A stretch of 64,000 bases of DNA from Halomonas qaidamensis (GTDB lineage Bacteria > Pseudomonadota > Gammaproteobacteria > Pseudomonadales > Halomonadaceae), in assembly GCF_025917315.1 (NCBI RefSeq), contig NZ_CP080627.1, positions 1,674,001-1,738,000 on the forward strand, in the 5' to 3' direction. Position 1 is the first letter of the stretch, and each line of letters starts with the position of its first letter. The position numbers were made by a program, and so were the translations under genes. Shown piece by piece: positions 50,285-58,353 of the stretch. Under the pieces are notes generated by a model. It searched no databases and was not told the DNA's origin. It saw only the letters and a program-made list of their open reading frames with translations.

Positions 50285-51331
50285 ATGAGTGAGTGGTTGA
50301 TAGAGATAGGCACATTTTTGATACAAACCGTCTTGCTAATGGCGATCGTTGGCATGGTGCTGGCAATAGTGTTACGCAATAAAGAGAGTGAAGAACATAG
50401 CCTTAAACTGACCGTAGAGTCTCTCAACGACCAGCGACGCTCACGTGGCCGCAAACTGCGTGTTACCACCACCGAACATGGCGCGCGCAAAAAATTGGTA
50501 AAAGCGTTTCGCCAGGAAGAGAAGGCAAAACACAAAGCTGCTAAGCAAGGTAAAGGAAAAGCTCAGGCTGTCCAGAAGGTGTGGGTATTGGATTTTCACG
50601 GTGATCTTAAGGCATCACAAACTGAGAAATTTGCTCAGGAAGTGTCTGCCATTATTGATGTTGCCGCTGCGGAAGATGAAGTTGTTGTGCGATTAGAGTC
50701 AGCGGGCGGGCTTGTTCATGCCTATGGGTTAGCGGCAGCACAGCTAGATCGGCTTCAAACTGCAGGCTTAACTACCACCGTGTGCATCGACAAAGTTGCT
50801 GCTAGCGGTGGTTATATGATGGCGTGTACAGCTAACCATATCAAAGCTGCACCTTTTGCTGTGATTGGTTCTATTGGCGTGGTGGCGCAGGTGCCTAACA
50901 TTCATCGACTACTGAAACGCAATGATATTGATGTTGAGCTACTGACAGCTGGTAAGTACAAACGGACCCTGACAGTGTTGGGGAAAAACACCGAAGAGGG
51001 CCGCGAAAAATTCATAGACGACTTAGAAAATACCCACCGGTTGTTTAAACAGTACGTTTCTCAACATCGGCCGGAAATGGATATTGATGCGTTAGCAACA
51101 GGCGAAATTTGGTATGGCAGTGAAGCATTAGAACAAAAGTTAACAGATAGCGTAGGCACCAGCGAAGCGTATTTGGTGGAGCGCATGGCACAGGCCCACG
51201 TGTATAGCGTGAGGCTTGAGCCACCAAAAACTTTCAGCCGCAAGGTCGGGTTGGCTGTATCAGCAGGTATTGAGCAAGCCATTGTGAAAGGACTTGGTTT
51301 AATCGAAGCGGCGGGTTGGCAGCGTCGATAG
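50285..51331 (+). CDS. sohB: SohB-type S49 family signal-peptide-peptidase-like protease
   Basis: A 348-residue inner-membrane serine protease: one N-terminal helix (about 7-29), a basic coiled region, then an S49 domain with the nucleophile Ser in VAASGGYMMAC and the catalytic Lys region AGKYKRTLTVLGKNTEEG. E. coli SohB is a multicopy suppressor of a degP mutant. GGAG precedes the ATG. It is convergent with the ArsR-type regulator. Confidence 0.92.
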   Translation: MSEWLIEIGTFLIQTVLLMAIVGMVLAIVLRNKESEEHSLKLTVESLNDQRRSRGRKLRVTTTEHGARKKLVKAFRQEEKAKHKAAKQGKGKAQAVQKVWVLDFHGDLKASQTEKFAQEVSAIIDVAAAEDEVVVRLESAGGLVHAYGLAAAQLDRLQTAGLTTTVCIDKVAASGGYMMACTANHIKAAPFAVIGSIGVVAQVPNIHRLLKRNDIDVELLTAGKYKRTLTVLGKNTEEGREKFIDDLENTHRLFKQYVSQHRPEMDIDALATGEIWYGSEALEQKLTDSVGTSEAYLVERMAQAHVYSVRLEPPKTFSRKVGLAVSAGIEQAIVKGLGLIEAAGWQRR

Positions 51332-51375
51332 TGGTTAGCCAACATTAGCAACTTATGTTGATAAATGCATAACGG

Positions 51376-51696
51376 TTAAGCAGCGTAGTGATGCGCCAGG
51401 GTGTCAATAATTGCCTTGGCGCTTTCGCTGCTTAATGAGTAGTAAATAGTTTGCGATTCACGGCGGGTATCGACCAACTGATCGCGGCGCAAAATGGCTA
51501 AGTGTTGGCTTAATGCTGACTGGCTAAGCGCAAGTTCCTGGTTAATTTGAGTAACTGAGAGTTCTTTTTCAGCCAGAAGGCAGAGTATTTGAAGGCGTTT
51601 TTCATTTGCTAAGGCTTTCAACAGATTGGTACCCGCCTCAATGGCGTGACAATCATGTTCTAGCAAACGAGCAGCGGCGCTAGTAGAAGCAGACAT
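51376..51696 (-). CDS. ArsR/SmtB-family regulator (HlyU/BigR-like)
   Basis: A 106-residue winged-helix repressor. LKALANEKRLQILCLLAEKE and the recognition helix LSQSALSQHLAILRRDQLV are close to Vibrio HlyU as I recall it. AAGGAG lies before the ATG at 51696. HlyU, BigR, SqrR and YgaV sense sulfane sulfur through one Cys in the LQILC segment, kept here, and a second near the C-terminus; this protein ends HHYAA with no such Cys. Another Cys lies at the N-terminus (EHDCHAIE). Its target is unknown. Confidence 0.87.
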   Translation of the reverse strand: MSASTSAAARLLEHDCHAIEAGTNLLKALANEKRLQILCLLAEKELSVTQINQELALSQSALSQHLAILRRDQLVDTRRESQTIYYSLSSESAKAIIDTLAHHYAA

Positions 51697-51984
51697 GAGA
51701 ATCTCCTTGCCCACGCTGTTATGACAGCGTTGTTATAGGTTTATTTAGGCATCGTCGCGTCGCGAGGATCAGTTGTTGAATGATCAGTAATTTAGCGGAG
51801 TTTGTCCAAACGCTGCTTTAACGATCTATCAATGGTAGTGAAGCTCTTTTTTGTCGACAATGTTGCTGGGCATATAGCGCTTTAGTCGCGATTTATCCCA
51901 TAGTATGAGGGTATGAAGGCCATTTACTTTATAAAGTGTCAACAATTGGCTACTTTCACTGACACAATAAAAGGCATGTCGACC

Positions 51985-53913
51985 ATGAGCCTCCAACAAA
52001 AGAGCTATCAAGAGACCTATCAGCAATCGATTGAGCATCCCGAAATGTTCTGGGCTGAGCAGGCCCAGCGTCTACCTTGGTACAAATTCCCCTCCACCAT
52101 CCTTAGCTACGACGATCAGCAGCATGCGCGTTGGTTTGGAGATGGCGAGTTAAATATTTGTTATGCGGCGATTGATTATCACGTAGAACAAGGCAGGGGC
52201 GAGCAGCCAGCCATTTTCTGGGACTCTCCCGTTACTCAATCGAAACAAACCATTACTTATCAGGCGCTGCGTGATCGCGTTGCGCACTTTGCTGGTGGGC
52301 TTTCTCGTCTGGGTGTGACGAAAGGCGACCGAGTCGTCATTTATATGCCGATGGTGCCAGAGGCGCTCATTGCCATGTATGCCTGTGCTCGCTTGGGGGC
52401 AGTACATTCGGTGGTTTTTGGTGGATTCGCACCCCACGAGCTAGCTGTGCGTATTGAGGATGCTGAGCCAAAAGTAGTGATCGCCGCTTCTTGTGGCATT
52501 GAAGTAGATAAAGTCCTTCCCTATAAGCCTATTGTTGACCAGGCTATTGCGCTTAGTAGTTTTAAGCCGGATGCCTGTGTTGTTTTTCAGCGTGATGCTC
52601 ATCGCGCGGAACTTCACGAAGGCGATCATGATTGGCAGGCGTTGGTAGCGGATGCTCCTTTTGCTGATTGTGTGCCCGTAAAAGCGACCGACCCACTTTA
52701 TGTTCTATATACCTCTGGGACGACCGGTAAACCTAAGGGGGTAATGCGCGATACCGGTGGCTATGCCGTGGCGTTAGCCTACTCAATGGAAGCAATTTAT
52801 GCCTTAAATCCTGGCGATGTGATGTTCACAGCGTCAGATGTAGGTTGGGTGGTAGGGCACTCTTATATTGTGTATGCGCCGCTATTAAGAGGGTGTACTA
52901 CTGTAGTGTACGAGGGAAAACCTGTTAGAACACCGGATGCTGGTGGTTTTTGGCGGTTAATTGACGAGTACAAAGTAAAAAGCTTTTTCACTGCCCCTAC
53001 GGCCTTCCGGGCGATCAAAAAAGAGGATCCTGATGCGAAGCTCTTGGCTAATTATGACATCAGCAGCCTTGAGCACTTATATGTAGCAGGCGAGCGTTTA
53101 GATCCTCCAACCTTTCATTGGCTTGATGATTTGTTAGATGTGCCGGTGATTGATCATTGGTGGCAAACAGAAACGGGCTGGCCGATTGCGGCAAACTTGC
53201 CTGGTATTGAATCTGCGCCTACTAAAGCGGGCTCGGCTACTTTTCCAGTACCTGGCTTTAATGTACAAATTTTGGATCGTGATGGTGAAGAAACAGCGTC
53301 AATGCATCAGGGCAGTGTGGTTATAAAACAACCACTTCCACCTGGCTGTCTCACTGGTATTTGGCGTGATCCTCAGCGTTTTCATAGTGCCTATATGGCT
53401 GCCTATCCAGGTTATTATCTCACTGGCGATGGTGGCTACTTTGATGAAGAGGGGTATTTGTTCATCATGGGTAGAACCGATGACGTGATCAACGTTGCTG
53501 GGCATCGTCTTTCTACCGGCGAAATGGAAGAGATCGTCGGTGCGCACCCTGCAGTGGCTGAGTGTGCTGTGATTGGTATTCATGATGAGCTAAAAGGTCA
53601 ACTGCCTATTGGGCTGGTGATTACCAAAGATGGTTTCGATGGCGATGAAGCGATGCTGGAAGAAGAGCTTATCAGCCGCGTGCGAGAACACATTGGGCCA
53701 ATTGCTTGCTTTAAGCAGGTGTTGGTCGTCAATCGATTGCCTAAAACCCGTTCTGGTAAAATATTGCGTAAGTTGCTGCGTAATATTGCTGACGGTAAAT
53801 CGTTCGGTATTCCTTCAACTATTGATGATCCGACCAGCTTAGAAGATGTGCATGCCGCGATGCGTGATCGCTCTGTCGGGGCAGCGGATCAAGCTAAGTC
53901 GCTAGACGCTTAG
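51985..53913 (+). CDS. prpE: Propionyl-CoA synthetase (PrpE-like acyl-CoA ligase)
   Basis: A cytoplasmic AMP-forming acyl-CoA synthetase of 642 residues that activates propionate or another short acid. Visible motifs: the P-loop YTSGTTGKPKGVMRDTGGYA, the DVGWVVGHSYIVYAPLL region, HWWQTETGWPI and the acetylation-site motif PKTRSGKILRK. Overall similarity is closer to E. coli PrpE than to Acs. Upstream in-frame starts exist, but AAAGG lies ten bases before the ATG at 51985. No prpBCD genes are adjacent. Confidence 0.9.
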   Translation: MSLQQKSYQETYQQSIEHPEMFWAEQAQRLPWYKFPSTILSYDDQQHARWFGDGELNICYAAIDYHVEQGRGEQPAIFWDSPVTQSKQTITYQALRDRVAHFAGGLSRLGVTKGDRVVIYMPMVPEALIAMYACARLGAVHSVVFGGFAPHELAVRIEDAEPKVVIAASCGIEVDKVLPYKPIVDQAIALSSFKPDACVVFQRDAHRAELHEGDHDWQALVADAPFADCVPVKATDPLYVLYTSGTTGKPKGVMRDTGGYAVALAYSMEAIYALNPGDVMFTASDVGWVVGHSYIVYAPLLRGCTTVVYEGKPVRTPDAGGFWRLIDEYKVKSFFTAPTAFRAIKKEDPDAKLLANYDISSLEHLYVAGERLDPPTFHWLDDLLDVPVIDHWWQTETGWPIAANLPGIESAPTKAGSATFPVPGFNVQILDRDGEETASMHQGSVVIKQPLPPGCLTGIWRDPQRFHSAYMAAYPGYYLTGDGGYFDEEGYLFIMGRTDDVINVAGHRLSTGEMEEIVGAHPAVAECAVIGIHDELKGQLPIGLVITKDGFDGDEAMLEEELISRVREHIGPIACFKQVLVVNRLPKTRSGKILRKLLRNIADGKSFGIPSTIDDPTSLEDVHAAMRDRSVGAADQAKSLDA

Positions 53914-53944
53914 TTTAAAACATAGCTAATAGCGTGATGAATGG

Positions 53945-53970
53945 AGTCGCCCAGGCAGGTGGGCGACTTT
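53945..53970 (+). terminator. Terminator after prpE
   Basis: An 8-bp GC-rich stem (53946-53953 with 53960-53967, loop GGCAGG) followed by TTT. It lies 32 bp after the prpE stop and upstream of the yhhQ promoter. Confidence 0.6.
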
Positions 53971-53989
53971 AATTACCCAACGGAAGGCG

Positions 53990-53995
53990 TATAAT
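53990..53995 (+). promoter_or_regulatory. Consensus -10 element for yhhQ
   Basis: A perfect TATAAT 78 bp before the yhhQ ATG. No good -35 is present 16-18 bp upstream. Transcription from here would begin about 25 bases before the riboswitch-like stem. Confidence 0.5.
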
Positions 53996-54026
53996 GCGCG
54001 CCCCAGTGGCGTTAACCGCGCTTAAA

Positions 54027-54064
54027 TGAGGGTTCCCTAACCCCTCGGACTTGCAAAAAAAGGC
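54027..54064 (+). promoter_or_regulatory. preQ1-I-type riboswitch
   Basis: Stem P1 pairs GAGGG (54028-54032) with CCCTC (54042-54046). The loop TTCCCTAAC (54033-54041) carries the UAAC segment whose last C reads preQ1 in the Thermoanaerobacter tengcongensis aptamer. A tail CAAAAAAAGG (54054-54063) follows; its GG can pair with loop CC to close the H-type pseudoknot. That GG is part of the AAGG ribosome site nine bases before the yhhQ ATG, so ligand binding would block translation. yhhQ-family genes (COG1738) are known preQ1 targets. The linker between P1 and the A-tail is longer than in the model aptamer. Confidence 0.75.
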
Positions 54065-54072
54065 CAACCTGC

Positions 54073-54741
54073 ATGTTTGCATTAACCGACACCCAGCACC
54101 GCCGTTGCCTCCTGGTAATGGTTGCATTTCATATTGGTATAATTGCCGCCAGTAATTATCTGGTTCAGTTGCCATTTACCTTGTTTGGTTTTCATACCAC
54201 TTGGGGCGCGTTCAGTTTCCCCTTTATTTTCCTGGCAACTGACTTAACGGTTCGTTTGTTCGGTAAAGGGCCTGCTCGCTCCATTATATTGCGCGTTATG
54301 TTTCCAGCGCTGGTGATTTCCTACGTTGTTTCGGTAATTTTTCCGCGGGGAAGTTTTGCCGGTATCGAAGCCTTAGGTGAGTGGAACTTATTTGTTGCCC
54401 GTATTGCGTTAGCTAGCTTCCTTGCTTACGTGCTAGGCCAGTTACTCGATGTTCAAGTGTTTGATCGGCTGCGTCAGTGGGCGTGGTGGGTAGCTCCCGT
54501 GTGTTCTACCGTGCTAGGCAACCTAGCGGATACGTTTGCTTTCTTTTCTACCGCGTTTTACAACAGTCCAGACCCTTTTATGGCGGAACATTGGGTAGAA
54601 ATAGCAGTGGTTGACTACGCCATTAAGCTCGGCATTAGTCTCTTGTTCTTCCTGCCATTATATGGCTTGTTGCTCGCGTGGTTAACGCGTCGACTAGTGG
54701 TGTGGACAGGGCAAACTGACGCATCGCCCCGGACCGCATAA
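54073..54741 (+). CDS. yhhQ: Queuosine precursor transporter YhhQ
   Basis: A 222-residue membrane protein with six hydrophobic helices of the vitamin-uptake-like YhhQ family (COG1738). Family stretches are FTLFGFHTTWGAFSFPFIF, ATDLTVRLFGK and GNLADTFAFFSTAF. In E. coli YhhQ takes up preQ0 and preQ1 for queuosine modification of tRNA. The preQ1-I-like element directly before the start supports the assignment independently. Confidence 0.95.
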   Translation: MFALTDTQHRRCLLVMVAFHIGIIAASNYLVQLPFTLFGFHTTWGAFSFPFIFLATDLTVRLFGKGPARSIILRVMFPALVISYVVSVIFPRGSFAGIEALGEWNLFVARIALASFLAYVLGQLLDVQVFDRLRQWAWWVAPVCSTVLGNLADTFAFFSTAFYNSPDPFMAEHWVEIAVVDYAIKLGISLLFFLPLYGLLLAWLTRRLVVWTGQTDASPRTA

Positions 54742-54796
54742 TGGCTAGGTTGAGCGACCAAGCATAAAAATCAAGCGTAACGACTGAGGAGCCTGC

Positions 54797-55603
54797 ATGA
54801 CTGATGATGCCCGTGTTGATCTTTATATTATCGATTTGCCCGACGAATCAGGTAGCGACGATCAACTACCTATTGTGGTGATCCACGGTTTATTGGGTAG
54901 TGCCGATAACTGGCGTTCGCATTTAAAGGTTTGGCAGCGCAGTAGGCGGGTCATTGCTGTGGATCTTCGTAACCACGGCCGTTCACCTCATGCAGAAGGT
55001 ATGAGCTATACCGCTATGAGCCAAGATGTGTTGGCGGCGCTCGATAAGCTTGGGATCGAACGCGCGCATGTACTGGGTCACTCCATGGGCGGGAAGGTGG
55101 CTATTACGCTGGCGCGTATGAACCCTGAACGCTGTGCGTCACTGATGGTGGCAGATATCGCCCCGGTAGCTTATCAGCATGGCCACGACGATGTATTTGC
55201 TGCACTCGAACGGGTAAAAGCGGGTAAGCCCACTAATCGCCGTGAAGCTGACGCCTTGTTGGCTGAGCATGTCGACTCCCGTCCAACTCGACTGTTTCTT
55301 GCCACCAATTTAGTGCGCAATGAGCAAGGTGAGATGGAGGTGCGGGTTGGGTTAGATGAAATTCAACGTGGTTATGAAGCGATTATTGGCAAACCTGATG
55401 GTGACCGCGCTTTTGAAGGGCCGACACTGGTACTTAAAGGCGCTGATTCGCACTACGTGGCTGATGATATGTTGCCAGCGCTGCGCGAAGTACTGCCCCG
55501 CGCAAGAGTAGTGGCACTTAAAAACGCTGGGCATTGGCTTCACGCTGATCAGCCAGAGGCGTTTCAGCAAGCCGTTGATACGTTTATTGCTGCCCACTCG
55601 TAG
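54797..55603 (+). CDS. ybfF: Alpha/beta-hydrolase (YbfF-like esterase)
   Basis: A 268-residue soluble hydrolase with the nucleophile elbow GHSMGGKVA, the oxyanion-region VIHGLLGSADNWRS, DLRNHGRSPHA and the late catalytic His in NAGHWLHADQP. These match the YbfF group of acyl-CoA thioesterases or esterases. GAGGAG precedes the ATG. The physiological substrate is not known; it follows yhhQ by 55 bp. Confidence 0.87.
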   Translation: MTDDARVDLYIIDLPDESGSDDQLPIVVIHGLLGSADNWRSHLKVWQRSRRVIAVDLRNHGRSPHAEGMSYTAMSQDVLAALDKLGIERAHVLGHSMGGKVAITLARMNPERCASLMVADIAPVAYQHGHDDVFAALERVKAGKPTNRREADALLAEHVDSRPTRLFLATNLVRNEQGEMEVRVGLDEIQRGYEAIIGKPDGDRAFEGPTLVLKGADSHYVADDMLPALREVLPRARVVALKNAGHWLHADQPEAFQQAVDTFIAAHS

Positions 55604-55618
55604 CGGGGGCAGGCAAAG

Positions 55619-57004
55619 TTAGAGCGGCGATATTGTCAGGTTGTGTCGCTCTGGTTCACGTAAAAAGCGGTTTAGAATGCGATAGGTATCTACATCAAAT
55701 TTGGCAGCGACGCCTTTTAGCCCAAGGGCACGCTGTTTGGTTGTGGCGCTGCCTAAATAGCACCAGTGGTCGATTACATGATGGCTGGTTGGGCCGTTTT
55801 TACGGCTTTTCTCGCGAATAATAATGCGGCCTGGCCAAGGCCATGTGTTGACTTGAAAAGATGCTAGTGCTTCTTGGGCGCGCTGTGAGTGGCTTTCAAG
55901 GGGCTCCTGTCCACAGCAGGCGCCTCTACATTTGCCTAACTGGTTAGCAAAACACCGTCCTGTTCCTTTATCTATTCCTAGCACTTGCGGGCAAAGCTGA
56001 TGTGTTTCGGCAATACTGCGTAGCGCAGCTTTAGCTTCTTTGGCGCTGCGAAACAGCCCAAACAGCTTTCCCGACTGAGGCTGGCTGATCGCCTTGCCGC
56101 TGACCAGCGTTGGGCAAGGTTGGTCAGTTGGCCAGTACCATGTTTTTAAATGCCCCTGACGGCGCAGTTGGCGATTCATAATCGGCATCAGCTCTTTAAC
56201 CAGTTCAGCTTCTCTTAGCTGGGCGCTTAAGTCGCCAGGGGTTTCCTCCCATTCAATATGCTGTATTTGCTGGACAAGGCGCATTTCTTTGTCGTCTTGG
56301 TGGTCGCGTTGGAAATGGCCAAGAACTCGGCTGCGTAAATTAATGCTTTTGCCAACGTACAGCGGAAGGCGGTTGTGGCCATAAAACAAATAAACCCCAG
56401 GCGAGGCAGGCAGCCCAGTTAGCTGTTCGCTGGCTAAGTGGGCGGGTAGGCTGCGGTGGCGTTGTTCATCAGCAAGGGCGGCTTGCCAACTGGCAGCGTC
56501 AAATTGCTGCTGCCAGACTTTCCACAGCTGCCAAAGGGCAGTGGCATCATCCTCTGCTCGGTGCTGGCGGGCTTGATGAATATTGAAGTGAGCCAATAAG
56601 CTTCGGAGATTGTGCTTAGGCAGTTCAGGCATTAAACGGCGGGAAATGCGCAGTGTGCAGCGCAGCTGCGGCTGGTAGTTGATACCGACACGTTTGAATT
56701 CGTTGCGCAAAAAGCTGGCGTCAAATCGCGCATTGTGGGCTACCAAGCAATCTTCACCAAGCCATTCGCGCAAGCTGGGAGCAATGGTATAAAACGAGGG
56801 TGCATCAATTAGCATGTCATCATAAATGCCGGTGAGTTGGCAGATGTGAGAGGGCACGCTAGTGCCAGGATTAATCAGGCTGACCCAGCGATCCGTTATG
56901 TGACCGTTCACTACCTTGAAGGCCGCAATTTCGGTTATTCGATCCCTCGTCGCACGAGTGCCTGTTGTCTCGATATCAATAAAAATCAGCGGCATATTTC
57001 TCAT
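55619..57004 (-). CDS. DEDDh exonuclease / GIY-YIG nuclease fusion (Cho/UvrC-like)
   Basis: A 461-residue protein joining two nucleases. Residues 1-175 are a DnaQ-like exonuclease (FIDIETTGTRATRDRITEIA; LVAHNARFDASFLRNE; HRAEDDATALWQLW). Residues about 195-290 are a GIY-YIG domain of the UvrC/Cho type (LPASPGVYLFYGHNR, LYVGKSINLRSRV). A Cys-rich stretch (GKCRGACCGQEPLESH) resembles the UvrC segment after the nuclease domain. This suggests a role in DNA repair. Start could also be the Met at 56995. It is convergent with ybfF. Confidence 0.87.
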   Translation of the reverse strand: MRNMPLIFIDIETTGTRATRDRITEIAAFKVVNGHITDRWVSLINPGTSVPSHICQLTGIYDDMLIDAPSFYTIAPSLREWLGEDCLVAHNARFDASFLRNEFKRVGINYQPQLRCTLRISRRLMPELPKHNLRSLLAHFNIHQARQHRAEDDATALWQLWKVWQQQFDAASWQAALADEQRHRSLPAHLASEQLTGLPASPGVYLFYGHNRLPLYVGKSINLRSRVLGHFQRDHQDDKEMRLVQQIQHIEWEETPGDLSAQLREAELVKELMPIMNRQLRRQGHLKTWYWPTDQPCPTLVSGKAISQPQSGKLFGLFRSAKEAKAALRSIAETHQLCPQVLGIDKGTGRCFANQLGKCRGACCGQEPLESHSQRAQEALASFQVNTWPWPGRIIIREKSRKNGPTSHHVIDHWCYLGSATTKQRALGLKGVAAKFDVDTYRILNRFLREPERHNLTISPL

Positions 57005-57027
57005 TGTGCATATGCATTGTGCTTTCG

Positions 57028-58206
57028 TCAGCGTATATCGATCAACGCATGGGGGTTAACGGCCAGTCGTGATATCGGCAGTGCCGTTTCGGTAATACCT
57101 GACTGTTGAAGATAGCGCTCGAAAGCTGCATAACGCCGGGCATCAAGTGCTGCCGGACTAATGGCTATACGTCGCATTAGATCGTCCCAGGCGGCTTCGT
57201 TAATTGCATTATCCAGTACAGGGTGGCTGCTAATTAGCAGTGACCACGCGGCTTCTGGGTTTTCAATAATCCAATTGCTGGCTTCTTCCAGGGCAATAAG
57301 TACCCTTGACCAAGTGGCTGCTCGTCTTGTGACTGTGTCGCTATTTGCCAGCAGTATCAAGCCGTCATGACGTGGCACATCAATATCGTGATAACGCACG
57401 GTGTGGGTGACAATGCCCTCTGACGCCAGTTGTTGTGGCAGCGTGAGATAAAAGCCATCGGCAATGGCATTAACGCGCCCTTCGCGTAGGGCACTGGCAG
57501 CATCGAAATGGACACTTTCAGGCGGGTTAAAATCGTCGATTTGGCGAAGTGAGGTAGGCACCAGTTGATCCACTAGCACATCACGCCCTTCGCGGGTAGA
57601 AAAGCCATAGTGCAAGCCTGCAAGTTGGTCGGTAGTTTCGTTTGTTGGGACATCTCCCGCCACGATGACAGCATTTAGCGGTGTCTCAATCAGCGTTCCT
57701 ATGCGGGTAATAGCAGCGCCATCGTGAGCGTGTAAATGCAACAACGGCTGGCGCGTTAACGCCAGATCGACCTCTCCCGCAGTCAATAGCTTGATCGCAA
57801 TGGAGGGGTCTGCAGGCGTTAATAATTCAAGCTCGAGACCTTGGGCAGCAAACAAACCGCGCTGCTTTGCCACAATTAAGGCAGCGTGTTGCGGGCTAAC
57901 ATACCAATCTAGCATTAAAAGGAGCTGCTTTAAGGGCGGTGGGTCCAATGGCGGAGGTGGTGCAAGAGCCATACTGGGCGCCTCTTCCTGTTGTTCTCCT
58001 TGTTCGCCCATTTCCGCTGCTGTTTCATTGTCAGAGTGTGTCCACAGCTCAGGGGGCAGAGATATTTCGCCATCAAGCGTTAATGGTTCACTGTTATTAA
58101 CCGACTCGTTTTCTGTGTTTGCGTAAGTGGCTGAAATTGAAAATAATAAAAAGAAGCTCAATGTAATAAATACTAGTGAACGGACACGCCAAAAAGCGTT
58201 CAACAT
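57028..58206 (-). CDS. NMT1/THI5-like periplasmic binding protein, orphan
   Basis: A 392-residue protein: signal peptide (about 1-29), an acidic low-complexity linker (about 30-75) and a proline run (APPPPLDPPPLKQ, about 82-95), then a periplasmic binding fold (LLMLDWYVSPQHAALIVAKQ) as in ABC binding proteins for pyrimidines, nitrate or sulfonates. No permease or ATPase gene is adjacent. The start is the ATG at 58206; it is divergent from the K+/H+ antiporter gene. Substrate unknown. Confidence 0.8.
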   Translation of the reverse strand: MLNAFWRVRSLVFITLSFFLLFSISATYANTENESVNNSEPLTLDGEISLPPELWTHSDNETAAEMGEQGEQQEEAPSMALAPPPPLDPPPLKQLLLMLDWYVSPQHAALIVAKQRGLFAAQGLELELLTPADPSIAIKLLTAGEVDLALTRQPLLHLHAHDGAAITRIGTLIETPLNAVIVAGDVPTNETTDQLAGLHYGFSTREGRDVLVDQLVPTSLRQIDDFNPPESVHFDAASALREGRVNAIADGFYLTLPQQLASEGIVTHTVRYHDIDVPRHDGLILLANSDTVTRRAATWSRVLIALEEASNWIIENPEAAWSLLISSHPVLDNAINEAAWDDLMRRIAISPAALDARRYAAFERYLQQSGITETALPISRLAVNPHALIDIR

Positions 58207-58353
58207 AACCTTAACTCCCCATGGTATGACGGCGGAGTTTAGCGTTGAGGTGAAGGATCTGGCTAGCCCCCGTAAGCGACAAGCCTAACAAGCTCAGTAA
58301 ATTTTACGGTGGCATGCAATAATAGAACGGCATTGATGGTGAGATGGAGAGAC

